From positions 1 through 64,000 of the forward strand of contig JAUMWD010000005.1 in the NCBI GenBank assembly GCA_030529825.1: a DNA stretch of 64,000 bases, read 5' to 3'. The first letter of the stretch is position 1; every line of letters starts with the position of its first letter. The notes beneath the pieces were generated by a model. It saw only the letters and a program-made list of their open reading frames with translations. It did not search any database and was not told the origin of the DNA. This stretch comes from Bacillota bacterium (GTDB lineage: Bacteria > Bacillota > Clostridia > Oscillospirales > Oscillospiraceae). Position numbers and translations under genes: made by a program. Positions 1 through 7,846 of this stretch are shown piece after piece.

Positions 1-359
1 AGACTGCTGCAATACTCAAATGCGGAGTCGCCAATGGTGGTGACGCCGTCGGGGATGGTGATGCTTGTCAGGCTGTCGCAACCCTCAAATGCATAGGAGC
101 CAATGGTGGTGACGCCGTCTTTAATTATGACACTTAATATGTTGGACCTGCTACCGTTCCAAGGTGAGGAAGCGAACTCACCATAATCGTACATTTCCCC
201 CGTACCGCTGATTGTGAGTGTGTCTTTGGTGTCGAGTGTCCAGGTGAGATTGTTGCCGCACTTGCCGCTGCGAACGACAGTTGCTGCAAAAGCGGACATG
301 GGCAGCAGCGTGCAAATCATGATTAGAGCTAAGATTATCGATATTATGCGTTTCTTCAT
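1..359 (-). CDS. BspA-like leucine-rich-repeat secreted protein, cut off by the window edge
   Basis: This is the N-terminal 119 codons of a surface or secreted protein; the rest lies before position 1. It opens with MKKR and a hydrophobic stretch ending in AFA, a typical signal peptide. A module with [21 protein letters not shown] follows in shortened form ([15 protein letters not shown]), the usual N-terminal cap of BspA/LRR_5 proteins. Two LRR_5 repeats are visible, marked by GVTTIG, AF and C spaced about 23 residues apart. The start is ATG at 359-357 with AGGAGGAG directly upstream. Proteins of this family are adhesins or cell-surface display proteins in gut Clostridia. Ligand and total length cannot be judged from this fragment. 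Confidence 0.85.
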   Translation of the reverse strand, partial: MKKRIISIILALIMICTLLPMSAFAATVVRSGKCGNNLTWTLDTKDTLTISGTGEMYDYGEFASSPWNGSRSNILSVIIKDGVTTIGSYAFEGCDSLTSITIPDGVTTIGDSAFEYCSS

Positions 360-388
360 CTGTTTCTCCTCCTTGTGTAATTGTAAAT

Positions 389-417
389 ATTATACTGTAA
401 TTTTCAAGTTTTTGCAA
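389..417 (-). promoter_or_regulatory. Promoter of the LRR surface protein
   Basis: On the minus strand TTGCAA (417-412) and TATAAT (394-389) are separated by 17 bases. The predicted start is about 25 bases before the ATG of the LRR gene. The -10 is perfect; the -35 matches four of six. Confidence 0.65.
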
Positions 418-426
418 TAACAGCCC

Positions 427-457
427 AAAAAGGACCGCCTTACGGCGGCCCTTTTTT
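427..457 (-). terminator. Intrinsic terminator after the small membrane protein gene
   Basis: Read on the minus strand, GGGCCGCC and GGCGGTCC form an 8-bp stem with one mismatch and a 4-base loop, followed by TTTTT. It starts inside the stop codon of the 456-935 gene. Confidence 0.8.
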
Positions 458-935
458 ATCCTATGGCAAATATTATGGCTACGAGGAAGCAGGTCTGACC
501 TATGGAATTTACGATCTCCGCCACCCAGTTGGTTTTGGCATCATACTTGTCGAATTTGTTCTTCTTATACCACACCATGACGCCCATGAATATAATCCAG
601 AGAATGAAGAAAATGAGCTGCGGCATACCTGTGACGGCGGTAAGAACTGCACTCCAGCTGATTTTGCAGATGTTCAGAATGACTGCCAGCAGCATTATGA
701 GCCAGCCGCCTGCCTGCAGAGGAAGAAAGGACTTGTTAAGCCACTTTACATCCTTTTTGACGGTGCCGAGGATCAGCTTCCACAGCACCTTGAAAACGCC
801 GGCCAGCAGACTTGCAATGGCACCGATTAAGAAAAGGGGACTGTTGAAAACCGAGGCTAATAGAATGATAGCCACGCCAAAGGCAATAACCGGGATAAAA
901 TCAACAAGGGCAAGGGCCAATGTGAATTCGGACAT
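456..935 (-). CDS. Small integral membrane protein of unknown function
   Basis: A 159-aa protein made almost entirely of hydrophobic segments: about four membrane spans at roughly residues 8-30, 33-55, 75-95 and 100-120, and a fifth near the C terminus. A basic loop (VKKDVKW) lies after the second span and a lysine-rich loop (YKKNKFDKYDAK) before the last. The start has an excellent AAGGAGAT six bases upstream. No catalytic motif and no family I recognise. It sits alone, divergent from the methyltransferase operon and followed by its own terminator, so the neighbours give no functional hint. Confidence 0.75.
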   Translation of the reverse strand: MSEFTLALALVDFIPVIAFGVAIILLASVFNSPLFLIGAIASLLAGVFKVLWKLILGTVKKDVKWLNKSFLPLQAGGWLIMLLAVILNICKISWSAVLTAVTGMPQLIFFILWIIFMGVMVWYKKNKFDKYDAKTNWVAEIVNSIGQTCFLVAIIFAIG

Positions 936-976
936 ACAAATATCTCCTTAATGGTTTTTAAACAGTATATTATAAA

Positions 977-1005
977 TTGACGGAAAATGCAATTCGTGTT
1001 AGATT
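977..1005 (+). promoter_or_regulatory. Promoter of the corrinoid methyltransferase operon
   Basis: TTGACG at 977-982 and TAGATT at 1000-1005 with a 17-base spacer, about 23 bases ahead of the ATG at 1035. No cobalamin riboswitch could be fitted in the short leader. Confidence 0.6.
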
Positions 1006-1034
1006 AAAAGCACTATGTATAAAGAGGGGATTAT

Positions 1035-2222
1035 ATGAATAATAAACAGCTTAAGGCCGACAGAGTAAAGCTATTCCGCGACGCGGCCTGCTTTAAGCCC
1101 ACGGAGAGAATACCCCATTTCTCCGCCGCGGTAACATGGAAGATATTCGACGCGGGCCACACGCTGGATGAAGCCATGACGGATTTTAAGGTCATGGAGG
1201 AGTGCGTGCGCCATTTCCTTGATACATATCCCGTTGACGGAGTGCTGGATACGGGTATCCGAAACCAGTTCAATGTAACCGAGGCCTTTGGTGTGGGCGG
1301 CTATTATTACTATACTCCCGACATGGTGGGTATCCACGACCATGCCCACTGCACCGTGGACACTCTCGATGAGTATCTGGAAAATCCCGAGAAGTATATC
1401 TGGGAAACCGTCCTGCCCAAGAAATACGGCGAGGAATGGGGCAAAAAAACCAAAGAGGTGTGGAAAAAGACCTTTAAGGAATACATGGCCTACACCAAGT
1501 TCGTAATCCACATGGCCAATGTCACAGGCAAGGAATACGGCATTCCCGGTCTTGCCCCCAACAATCCCATGAAGGGCGCGATCCAGTTCGGCATTGAGGA
1601 GCTGGAGGCGAATCTTTTGGGTATCAAGCAGCTCTCTATCGCCATGCGCCGCAACGCAGACCTTGTTGAAAGCTTCTGCAAAAAATGGGACGAGCAGCAT
1701 ATCGATCCCCTGATTGAACAGATTAAAAACGGCGACGGCCCCAATTATAAATACTGCTTTGACGCGTCTGTTATGATGCTGGCCCATAACATCATGGGAC
1801 CCAAGCAGTTTGAACGCTTCTACTGGCCGAGCCTTAAGAGATTGCTTGATGCCTATGCAGAAAAGGGCATGAATGTCCGCATCTTCGCCGAGGGCAGCAT
1901 TGCCCGCTATGCGGACTATTTCAAGGACTATCCCAAGGGCGTCATCACCCTGCATCTTGAGCAGGATGACCCCTTTGAAATTCGTGAGAAGCTCCCCAAT
2001 GCGGCAATCATGGGCGGCATGACAACGGATATGCTGGCAAACGGCACCCCCGAGGAGTGCGTTGCCTATGCAAAGCGACTGTGCGATGAGCTGGGCAAAA
2101 ACGGCGGCTACATCTTCAGCGAAAATAAGATGCTTTCCTACCGCAATGACGCAACGGCGGAGAATATGGCGGCGGTGTGCAAGTTTGTAAGCGAGTACCG
2201 CCCCTGCAGAGAGGAGAATTGA
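1035..2222 (+). CDS. UroD-family corrinoid-dependent methyltransferase (demethylase candidate)
   Basis: A 395-aa protein of the uroporphyrinogen decarboxylase (URO-D) superfamily, the TIM-barrel fold also used by MtaA, CmuA and anaerobic O-demethylase MTI enzymes. Family features seen are the ASVMMLAHNIMGPKQF segment, the barrel strand NVRIFAEGS and the late GGM motif after the last strand. Heme-pathway HemE can be set aside because the next genes encode a corrinoid protein and a corrinoid activator. The role is therefore most likely methyl transfer from a small donor to the corrinoid protein encoded at 2374. The usual HxCG zinc-binding type motif is not obvious; the equivalent strand reads HLEQDD with H307, which resembles the methoxy-demethylase branch more than MtaA. 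The donor (methoxyaromatic, methanol, betaine or other) cannot be assigned. Start ATG at 1035 has GAGGGGA upstream. Confidence 0.85.
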   Translation: MNNKQLKADRVKLFRDAACFKPTERIPHFSAAVTWKIFDAGHTLDEAMTDFKVMEECVRHFLDTYPVDGVLDTGIRNQFNVTEAFGVGGYYYYTPDMVGIHDHAHCTVDTLDEYLENPEKYIWETVLPKKYGEEWGKKTKEVWKKTFKEYMAYTKFVIHMANVTGKEYGIPGLAPNNPMKGAIQFGIEELEANLLGIKQLSIAMRRNADLVESFCKKWDEQHIDPLIEQIKNGDGPNYKYCFDASVMMLAHNIMGPKQFERFYWPSLKRLLDAYAEKGMNVRIFAEGSIARYADYFKDYPKGVITLHLEQDDPFEIREKLPNAAIMGGMTTDMLANGTPEECVAYAKRLCDELGKNGGYIFSENKMLSYRNDATAENMAAVCKFVSEYRPCREEN

Positions 2223-2223
2223 G

Positions 2224-2352
2224 ATGGAAAATAAATATACATCCTATCCCGAAGGCTACAACCGCCTCGTCAGGGACATAGTACCTTTCTATATGCGCCC
2301 TGCAAAGAAAATGCTTATGAGACTTCTGCTGACCATTCTTACTGACGGCTGA
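2224..2352 (+). CDS. 42-aa basic small protein inside the methyltransferase operon
   Basis: ATG at 2224 opens one base after the methyltransferase stop, with GAGGAG from the end of that gene serving as ribosome binding site. It runs 42 codons to TGA at 2350-2352. The product is basic and aromatic at the start (NKYTSY, YNRLVRDIV) and ends in a Met/Leu-rich amphipathic helix (KKMLMRLLLTIL). The next gene follows 21 bases later with its own AAGGAG. The tight coupling suggests it is translated, but it resembles no family I know. It could be a small accessory subunit or just a translational coupler. Confidence 0.5.
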   Translation: MENKYTSYPEGYNRLVRDIVPFYMRPAKKMLMRLLLTILTDG

Positions 2353-2373
2353 TAATTATTAAGGAGAAATATT

Positions 2374-3006
2374 ATGAATTTTGAAGATATCAAAAACGCA
2401 ATGCAGGATTTAGATGAGGACGCCCTGCTTGAGCTCATGCAGGAGGTTGTGGACAGCGGCGCCGATGCCATGGAGGCCGTAAAGGCCTGCCAGGAAGGCA
2501 TGGAGGGCGTGGGCAAGCTGTTTGAGGAAGGCGAATATTTTGTAGGCGACCTCATTTACGCAGGCGAAATCCTCACCGGTGCCATTGAAATAATCAAGCC
2601 TGCCCTTTCCGAGGGCGAGGGTGGAAATTTAGGAAGAATAATTCTCTGCACCGTCAAGGACGACCTCCACGACATCGGCAAGAATATTGTAAAATCTCTC
2701 CTTGAGGCCGGCGGCTTTGAGGTGCTGGATTTGGGAATTGATACTCCCGCAGAGAAAATTGTTGAAACAGCAAAGACGGAGAATATAAAAATCATCGCCC
2801 TCAGCGGCGTTCTTACTCTCGCCCTTGATTCCATGAAGGCAACCGTGCAGGCATTTACCGACGCCGGTATGCGTGACGATGTTAAAATTATCGTAGGCGG
2901 CGCTCCCGTAAACGAGGTCTCCGCAAGGAACATCGGCGCCGACGCATGGACAAGCAGCCCCCAGAAGACGGTTTCCATCTGCCGCGGCTGGGCATTGGGA
3001 GAATAA
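2374..3006 (+). CDS. Corrinoid (B12-binding) methyl-carrier protein, MtaC/MtbC type
   Basis: A 210-aa protein with the two domains of methyltransferase corrinoid proteins. An N-terminal four-helix cap (about residues 1-85) contains LFEEGEYFVGDLIYAGE, and a Rossmann-like B12 domain follows (about 88-210). The cobalt-ligand motif DxHxxG is present as D97-L-H99-D-I-G102, with H99 as lower axial ligand. Further B12-fold signatures are LDLGIDTP, ALSGVLTLAL and the GGAPV loop. It would accept the methyl group from the UroD-type enzyme upstream and hand it to a second methyltransferase that is not in the window. It is in the same operon as a RACo activator, as is standard for these systems. AAGGAG lies 7 bases before the ATG. 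Confidence 0.95.
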   Translation: MNFEDIKNAMQDLDEDALLELMQEVVDSGADAMEAVKACQEGMEGVGKLFEEGEYFVGDLIYAGEILTGAIEIIKPALSEGEGGNLGRIILCTVKDDLHDIGKNIVKSLLEAGGFEVLDLGIDTPAEKIVETAKTENIKIIALSGVLTLALDSMKATVQAFTDAGMRDDVKIIVGGAPVNEVSARNIGADAWTSSPQKTVSICRGWALGE

Positions 3007-3052
3007 GCCTCCCGAAGCAAGAGGAATAAACAAAGGAGATAAACAGGCTCCC

Positions 3053-4540
3053 GTGAATTCTTTTCAGATAAGGGTGCATTGCGGTGAGGAATGCTTCACC
3101 CTCTGCGCCGACGGAGAAAAAAGCATATTGCAGTCCCTTGGCACCACCCACGGCCCGAATGCTCCCTGCGGAGGCAGGGGCGTCTGCGGCAAATGCCGTG
3201 TGGAGCTTAAGGGACTTTTGCGCTCTCTTGACAGCGGAGAAATTACGGAGACAGAGGGGGAAATCCTTGCCTGCCGCTATGCTCCCACGGGTGATTGTGA
3301 GCTGTGGCTCCCACCTGAAAATGAAGCAATAATTGCCGTTGCAGAGAATGTGAAAATCAGCGGCGGCAGAGAAGGCCTCGGCCTTGCCGTAGACATAGGC
3401 ACCACCACAATCGTCTCGGCGCTTTACGACCTCAAAACGGGGGAATGTGTGGCCGAAAAAAGTGAGCTCAACGCCCAGCGTGTCTTCGGCGCTGATGTGG
3501 TAAGCCGCATGGAGCATTGCCGCAAGGGCAGCTTCGACGAGCTTTACGCCTGCATGGAGAAGCAGCTTTCGGCGCTTGCGGAGGACAAGGACAAAATCAG
3601 CCGTGTCTCCATAGTGGGCAATACCGTCATGCAGCATTTTGCGGCAGGGCTTGATCCCTCGGACATGGCGGTGCCGCCCTTTGAGGTAAAAAGCCTTTTC
3701 GGTGCGCAAAGAAGTCTGAATGTGTGGCCCGACGCCGATGTGTATTTTGCCCGCTGCATATCCGCCTACGTGGGCGGCGATGTGGTGGCAGGTATGCTCG
3801 CCTGCGGCCTGCAGGATGCGGAGGAGCCTTGCCTGTATGTGGATATCGGCACCAACGGTGAGCTTGCCATAGGCGATAAGCGCGGCTATAAAACCTGTGC
3901 CACGGCGGCAGGCCCTGCCTTTGAGGGTGCGGAAATCTCCTGTGGAATGAATGCAGCAGAGGGCGCCATTGACAGAGTGTGGACGGAAAAGGGTGAAATC
4001 CGCACCCATGTACTCGGCGGCGTCAGGGCAAGAGGTATCTGCGGAAGCGGAATTATTGACGCTGTGGCGGTGCTGCTGGATTTGGGACTCATAAGCCGCA
4101 GTGGTCGGCTTGTTGCCCGGGATAAAGCACCTGCGGAGCTCCGAAGCAGGTTTGTTGAAAAAAACGGAACAAGAGCGTTTTCACTGTGCGACGGTGTGTA
4201 TTTAAGCCTCCGCGATATTCACAAGGTGCAGCTTGCAAAGGCGGCAATCCGCGGCGGGATTGAGCTGCTTCTCAAGGGAAAAGCCGTGAAGGAAATCATC
4301 GTTGCCGGCGGCTTCGGAAAGTATATGAATGTGATCAGCGCCATAAAAATCGGTCTGCTTCCCCCGGTCTCCGAGAGCATTGTCCGTCAGGCGGGAAATG
4401 CGGCGGCAAAGGGTGCGGCAATGCTTTTAGACAGGGCCGCAGAGGAAAAGCTCCGGGCGTTGGCGGATAAATGCACATATGTGGACCTGTCCTCCTCGGA
4501 GGAGTTTTCGGAAAGCTATATTTCATATTTGAATTTTTAA
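3053..4540 (+). CDS. RACo-type ATP-dependent reductive activator of corrinoid protein
   Basis: A 495-aa protein with an N-terminal 2Fe-2S ferredoxin domain (C39, C45, C48 and C74, in the CGGRGVCGKC pattern) and a C-terminal ASKHA-fold ATPase (about residues 115-495). The ATPase carries the phosphate-1 motif VDIGTTTIVSAL, GNTVMQH, the repeated DIGTNGE motif, and GGFG. This architecture is that of RACo/RamA-like enzymes, which use ATP to re-reduce accidentally oxidised Co(II) corrinoid to Co(I). The substrate is presumably the corrinoid protein encoded at 2374-3006. Translation likely starts at GTG 3053; AAAGGAGAT at 3032-3040 is spaced slightly long and there is no nearby in-frame ATG. A strong terminator follows, closing the operon. 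Confidence 0.92.
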   Translation: MNSFQIRVHCGEECFTLCADGEKSILQSLGTTHGPNAPCGGRGVCGKCRVELKGLLRSLDSGEITETEGEILACRYAPTGDCELWLPPENEAIIAVAENVKISGGREGLGLAVDIGTTTIVSALYDLKTGECVAEKSELNAQRVFGADVVSRMEHCRKGSFDELYACMEKQLSALAEDKDKISRVSIVGNTVMQHFAAGLDPSDMAVPPFEVKSLFGAQRSLNVWPDADVYFARCISAYVGGDVVAGMLACGLQDAEEPCLYVDIGTNGELAIGDKRGYKTCATAAGPAFEGAEISCGMNAAEGAIDRVWTEKGEIRTHVLGGVRARGICGSGIIDAVAVLLDLGLISRSGRLVARDKAPAELRSRFVEKNGTRAFSLCDGVYLSLRDIHKVQLAKAAIRGGIELLLKGKAVKEIIVAGGFGKYMNVISAIKIGLLPPVSESIVRQAGNAAAKGAAMLLDRAAEEKLRALADKCTYVDLSSSEEFSESYISYLNF

Positions 4541-4553
4541 TGAGCAAAGTTTT

Positions 4554-4589
4554 AAAGCTCCGCAATGCTTCGGCTTGCGGAGCTTTTTT
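4554..4589 (+). terminator. Terminator of the methyltransferase operon
   Basis: AAAGCTCCGCAA and TTGCGGAGCTTT form a perfect 12-bp stem with a 9-base loop, ending in a run of T. Confidence 0.95.
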
Positions 4590-4620
4590 GTCGGGTAATT
4601 GCAAAAATGTTATAAAGTGC

Positions 4621-4649
4621 TTGTATATTGTGTTCAAAATATGTATAAT
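4621..4649 (+). promoter_or_regulatory. Promoter of the surface redox/importer operon
   Basis: TTGTAT at 4621-4626 and a perfect TATAAT at 4644-4649 with a 17-base spacer. The leader to the TTG start at 4753 is about 100 bases and shows no riboswitch-like fold by eye. Confidence 0.7.
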
Positions 4650-4752
4650 TAGCACAATGAGTAGAATAAGAACAAAAAAGCAAATTGCACAAAATACGAG
4701 CAGATTAACTGTGCAACAGCAACAATAAATGCGGGCTTGAGGAGGAAAATCG

Positions 4753-7700
4753 TTGAAAAAGAAGATAATCATTGGGGCAATAGTAGCCCTTTGTCTTGCA
4801 GCTGGCCTGTTTTTTATATTTAACAGGGACATCGAGATAGACAATTCCAACATAGATTTTTCAACCTCTGTATACAAGCACATAACCAACGGAGGTATTA
4901 CGGAGGATGAGAAGATGCCCTATAATGTGGACGCCATCACGGGCGCCACGCTGACGGTGGAGGGACCGGGCGTTGTCACGAGTATTCCTCTTTCCATCCG
5001 TGAGCTTGAAAACCGCGATGACGGTCTGTACAGAGGCGTTTATAAGGACTCCCGGGGCAAGATGGTTTATGAGGGCATCGACCTTTGGTATATGCTCAAC
5101 AGTATGACCGATGGCGACAACGGAATTTTCCTCACGGATACCGCCTACAAGGTTCAGCTCAAAAACAGCAACCGCGCCACCGTTGCGGAGCTCACCATTG
5201 AGGATATTACCGCGGCTCACGAGGCGGGGAAGCCCGTGATTATTGCCTACGGCATAGGTAACCTTGACCAGGATAGCGTGGCTCCCTTTGTTTTTGACGC
5301 GAAAAACGGCGATGAGCATTCCCCGGGCTATGTGGATGAGCTGGAAAATGACGACGGCTGTCTGAAGCTCGTCTATGACCTGAAGGAGTATGACAGCAGC
5401 GTTGATTACGACACCTTCTCCAATGTGGCCTATGTATATGTCTGCGAGGAAACCGAGCCGGGCTTTAAGCACACCACCGCACAGGATGAGGCCTATTCAT
5501 CTCCGGATTATACCGACTATATTATCACTTTCCGAGGCGAGGCCATAGGCAATGAGATTAACCTCACCGTGAAGCAGCTTGAAAATCTGGTGAAAACCGA
5601 TGATGACGGCAATCTCGTTGAGGGCGGCATGGGCTACTGCGATTCCTACAGCCTTGCAAACAATGCTTACTGGTATGTGAACACCTACGAGGGACTTGAC
5701 CTCTATAAGCTGCTTTGCTACTTGGGCATGGATACGGTTGAGGATATGGGCAGAGCAGAAGCTCGCACCACAATCATCAGCTTCAACGCCGCCGACGGCA
5801 GACAGTCCTCCGAATCCTTCTCCGCAGAGGCACTGTCCTATCCCGATGCCTTCGGCTTCTATAATAAGAATGCCGCCGACCAGAATGACGGCACCTATGT
5901 TTCCACCAACGCCGACCTGGTGAAGACGGGCTACCCCGTGCTTCTGGCCTACGGTGTGAATAACTATCCCTATACCATTACCAATATTGACGACGGATAC
6001 CTGTCCGGACTGTCCAATAACGGAGGCCCCATGCGTGTTGTCTTCGGCAAAACCCAGTACAATCACGCCAACGGCTCCAATCAGGTGCAGTACCTCAGCG
6101 AGGTTGTCGTAGGTGATGACCTGCTTTACAATACCCATAAATATACCGACAACAAGGCCCAGCACAAGCTTGCCGACAGCGAGCTTGCCATTTCGGTAAA
6201 CAACGAAAAGGGCGAAAACCTCATTGATACCAGAATGACTGTGGGCGAGCTTGAGGATGTGGTATACGGCAGCGAGGTTGCGGGCAATGACAAGGCCGCG
6301 GCAAAGGTCAAGGCTGTGTACAGCATTGACGGCAACAGCGCGGTATATGAGGGCGTTGACCTTGAGTACTATCTCATGAAGGTGGTGGGCATCCCCGGCA
6401 CCGTGGGAACCGTAACCTTCTCCAACGGCACGGACAGCGTCACCGTAAGCCTTGACGAGCTCTTTGCCGAGGGCTACAACTGCGACAGCGGAAAGAACGG
6501 ACTCAGCGCGATTCTTGCATACGCAAAGAACGGCGCGCCTCTGGTGAAGAGCAGTAAGTCCGACGGCTATGTGGCCTCCGTAAAGCTCAATCCCTTTGCC
6601 GATACCGATCCCGAAAAATATACTGTCAAGAACAGCGGCGGTCCTCTCATGCTGGTGGTACCCTCCACCGACAGCAAGAGCGACAACGCCTATGTGCTGA
6701 AAAATATTACAAGCATCACCGTTGATATTGAGCCTGACGCCTATGCCCATCTTGAGGGCGATGCCGCAGCACTGTCAAGCAGCACCGTGCGCTTCTGCGG
6801 CGCAGGACTTCAGAAGGAGCATACCTTCACCGTTTCCGAGCTTGAGAGCCGCCAGGTTCAGGCAAAAACACTGGATTTCAGCATCTTAAACAGCAAGGGC
6901 TCCATGTCCGAGCAGCGCTATCGCGGCATACCCGTTTACGAGCTTTTTGCGGAGCTGGGCATCTGCAACAATGCGGGCGAGGTAACGGTTTATGCCTCTG
7001 ACGGCAGCAGCGTAACAGTTCCGCTGTCAAGGCTGAAGGGACAGAATTATACCAATTTCGTTTCACCCGATAAAAAGCCGCTTTGTGCAATTTTGGCCTA
7101 CGGTGCAGGTGAGGTGGGAGGTGCCGTCACCGACGGAAAGCCCCTTATGACTGCCGACGGCGGTCCGCTGAAGCTCATCGTTCCCATGACTGACAAGGAC
7201 GATGTCAATGCAAAATACTGCGTCAAGAATGTTGTGGCAATCGAGGTCTCTGCCAACGAGGTCACCACATGGAGCCATAGCATGAGCGATGTTTACAGCG
7301 AATTTCTTGACTACGAAATGTCTGTCGTCGTGCGAAACGATGACCATGAGTGGGAATATAAGCTCACAGCAAAGGACCTTGAAGCTCTGACGGGGCTGGT
7401 TGTCCGCGAGGATTACTCCGTGCTGGAAATCGGCACCTGCGAGGGTATAGACCTGTGGAAATTTGCAAATCTCATTGTGGACGGGCAGGCGGATATCTCC
7501 AATCCCGTTGCCGTAACGGTTTATGCCGATGACGGCTATAAGAATGACCTCTTAAGCGTCGTCTACATGGACGGCCTTGAAAACGGCGTTCTGGACGCCG
7601 CAGGCAACAGAAAGCCCGTAATCATCTGCTACGCGGTCAACGGCGCACCCTGTGTTGACAGCGAAAAGCATGAGGGCTACACGGGACTTGCAGGCAATAT

Positions 7701-7836
7701 GGGTGGTCCCCTGCGCATAGTGGTTGAAAATGTTCAGGGAGCCTCCGTCAAGTATTTCAACAAGCTGGTAATCACCATTCCCGGCTCCGGTGAAATCAAA
7801 ATTAATGTTGACAAAAGCATCTTTGATTCGAAATGA
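4753..7836 (+). CDS. Membrane-anchored extracellular protein with five sulfite-oxidase-fold (molybdopterin-domain-like) repeats and a flavinylation motif
   Basis: A 1027-aa protein anchored by one N-terminal helix (residues 5-23), everything else outside the membrane. Residues 60-66 read DAITGAT, matching the DxxTGAT sequence to which ApbE attaches FMN, with T66 as the candidate site. The full domain that normally precedes such a site is short here. From about residue 77 five repeats follow, starting near 77, 270, 495, 691 and 870. Each has a [LM]xVxELE opening, a Y[ER]G[IV][DP]L segment, an AILAYA-type strand and, in repeats two to five, a GGP[LM]xxVV ending. These are hallmarks of the oxidoreductase molybdopterin-binding (sulfite oxidase) fold. 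The Mo-ligating cysteine context is not visible, so a catalytic Mo centre is doubtful. Start is TTG at 4753 with GAGGAGG seven bases ahead. It is the first gene of a seven-gene operon. Confidence 0.8.
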   Translation: MKKKIIIGAIVALCLAAGLFFIFNRDIEIDNSNIDFSTSVYKHITNGGITEDEKMPYNVDAITGATLTVEGPGVVTSIPLSIRELENRDDGLYRGVYKDSRGKMVYEGIDLWYMLNSMTDGDNGIFLTDTAYKVQLKNSNRATVAELTIEDITAAHEAGKPVIIAYGIGNLDQDSVAPFVFDAKNGDEHSPGYVDELENDDGCLKLVYDLKEYDSSVDYDTFSNVAYVYVCEETEPGFKHTTAQDEAYSSPDYTDYIITFRGEAIGNEINLTVKQLENLVKTDDDGNLVEGGMGYCDSYSLANNAYWYVNTYEGLDLYKLLCYLGMDTVEDMGRAEARTTIISFNAADGRQSSESFSAEALSYPDAFGFYNKNAADQNDGTYVSTNADLVKTGYPVLLAYGVNNYPYTITNIDDGYLSGLSNNGGPMRVVFGKTQYNHANGSNQVQYLSEVVVGDDLLYNTHKYTDNKAQHKLADSELAISVNNEKGENLIDTRMTVGELEDVVYGSEVAGNDKAAAKVKAVYSIDGNSAVYEGVDLEYYLMKVVGIPGTVGTVTFSNGTDSVTVSLDELFAEGYNCDSGKNGLSAILAYAKNGAPLVKSSKSDGYVASVKLNPFADTDPEKYTVKNSGGPLMLVVPSTDSKSDNAYVLKNITSITVDIEPDAYAHLEGDAAALSSSTVRFCGAGLQKEHTFTVSELESRQVQAKTLDFSILNSKGSMSEQRYRGIPVYELFAELGICNNAGEVTVYASDGSSVTVPLSRLKGQNYTNFVSPDKKPLCAILAYGAGEVGGAVTDGKPLMTADGGPLKLIVPMTDKDDVNAKYCVKNVVAIEVSANEVTTWSHSMSDVYSEFLDYEMSVVVRNDDHEWEYKLTAKDLEALTGLVVREDYSVLEIGTCEGIDLWKFANLIVDGQADISNPVAVTVYADDGYKNDLLSVVYMDGLENGVLDAAGNRKPVIICYAVNGAPCVDSEKHEGYTGLAGNMGGPLRIVVENVQGASVKYFNKLVITIPGSGEIKINVDKSIFDSK

Positions 7837-7846
7837 GGAAAGATAA

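Noticed and set aside
936-1034. Cobalamin riboswitch upstream of the corrinoid operon
   Set aside because: The leader after the predicted start is only about 25 bases and lacks the B12-box.
1035-2222. HemE uroporphyrinogen decarboxylase for heme synthesis
   Set aside because: Operon with corrinoid protein and RACo, and sequence features of the methyltransferase branch, argue against a heme role.
4650-4752. Riboswitch (molybdenum cofactor or cobalamin) in the 100-base leader of the surface operon
   Set aside because: No conserved core or strong nested stems were found; the stretch is A-rich and weakly structured.
4753-7836. Genuine molybdenum enzyme (sulfite oxidase or YedY type)
   Set aside because: Five tandem copies on a membrane anchor without the conserved Mo-ligating cysteine context; catalytic Moco binding is not supported.
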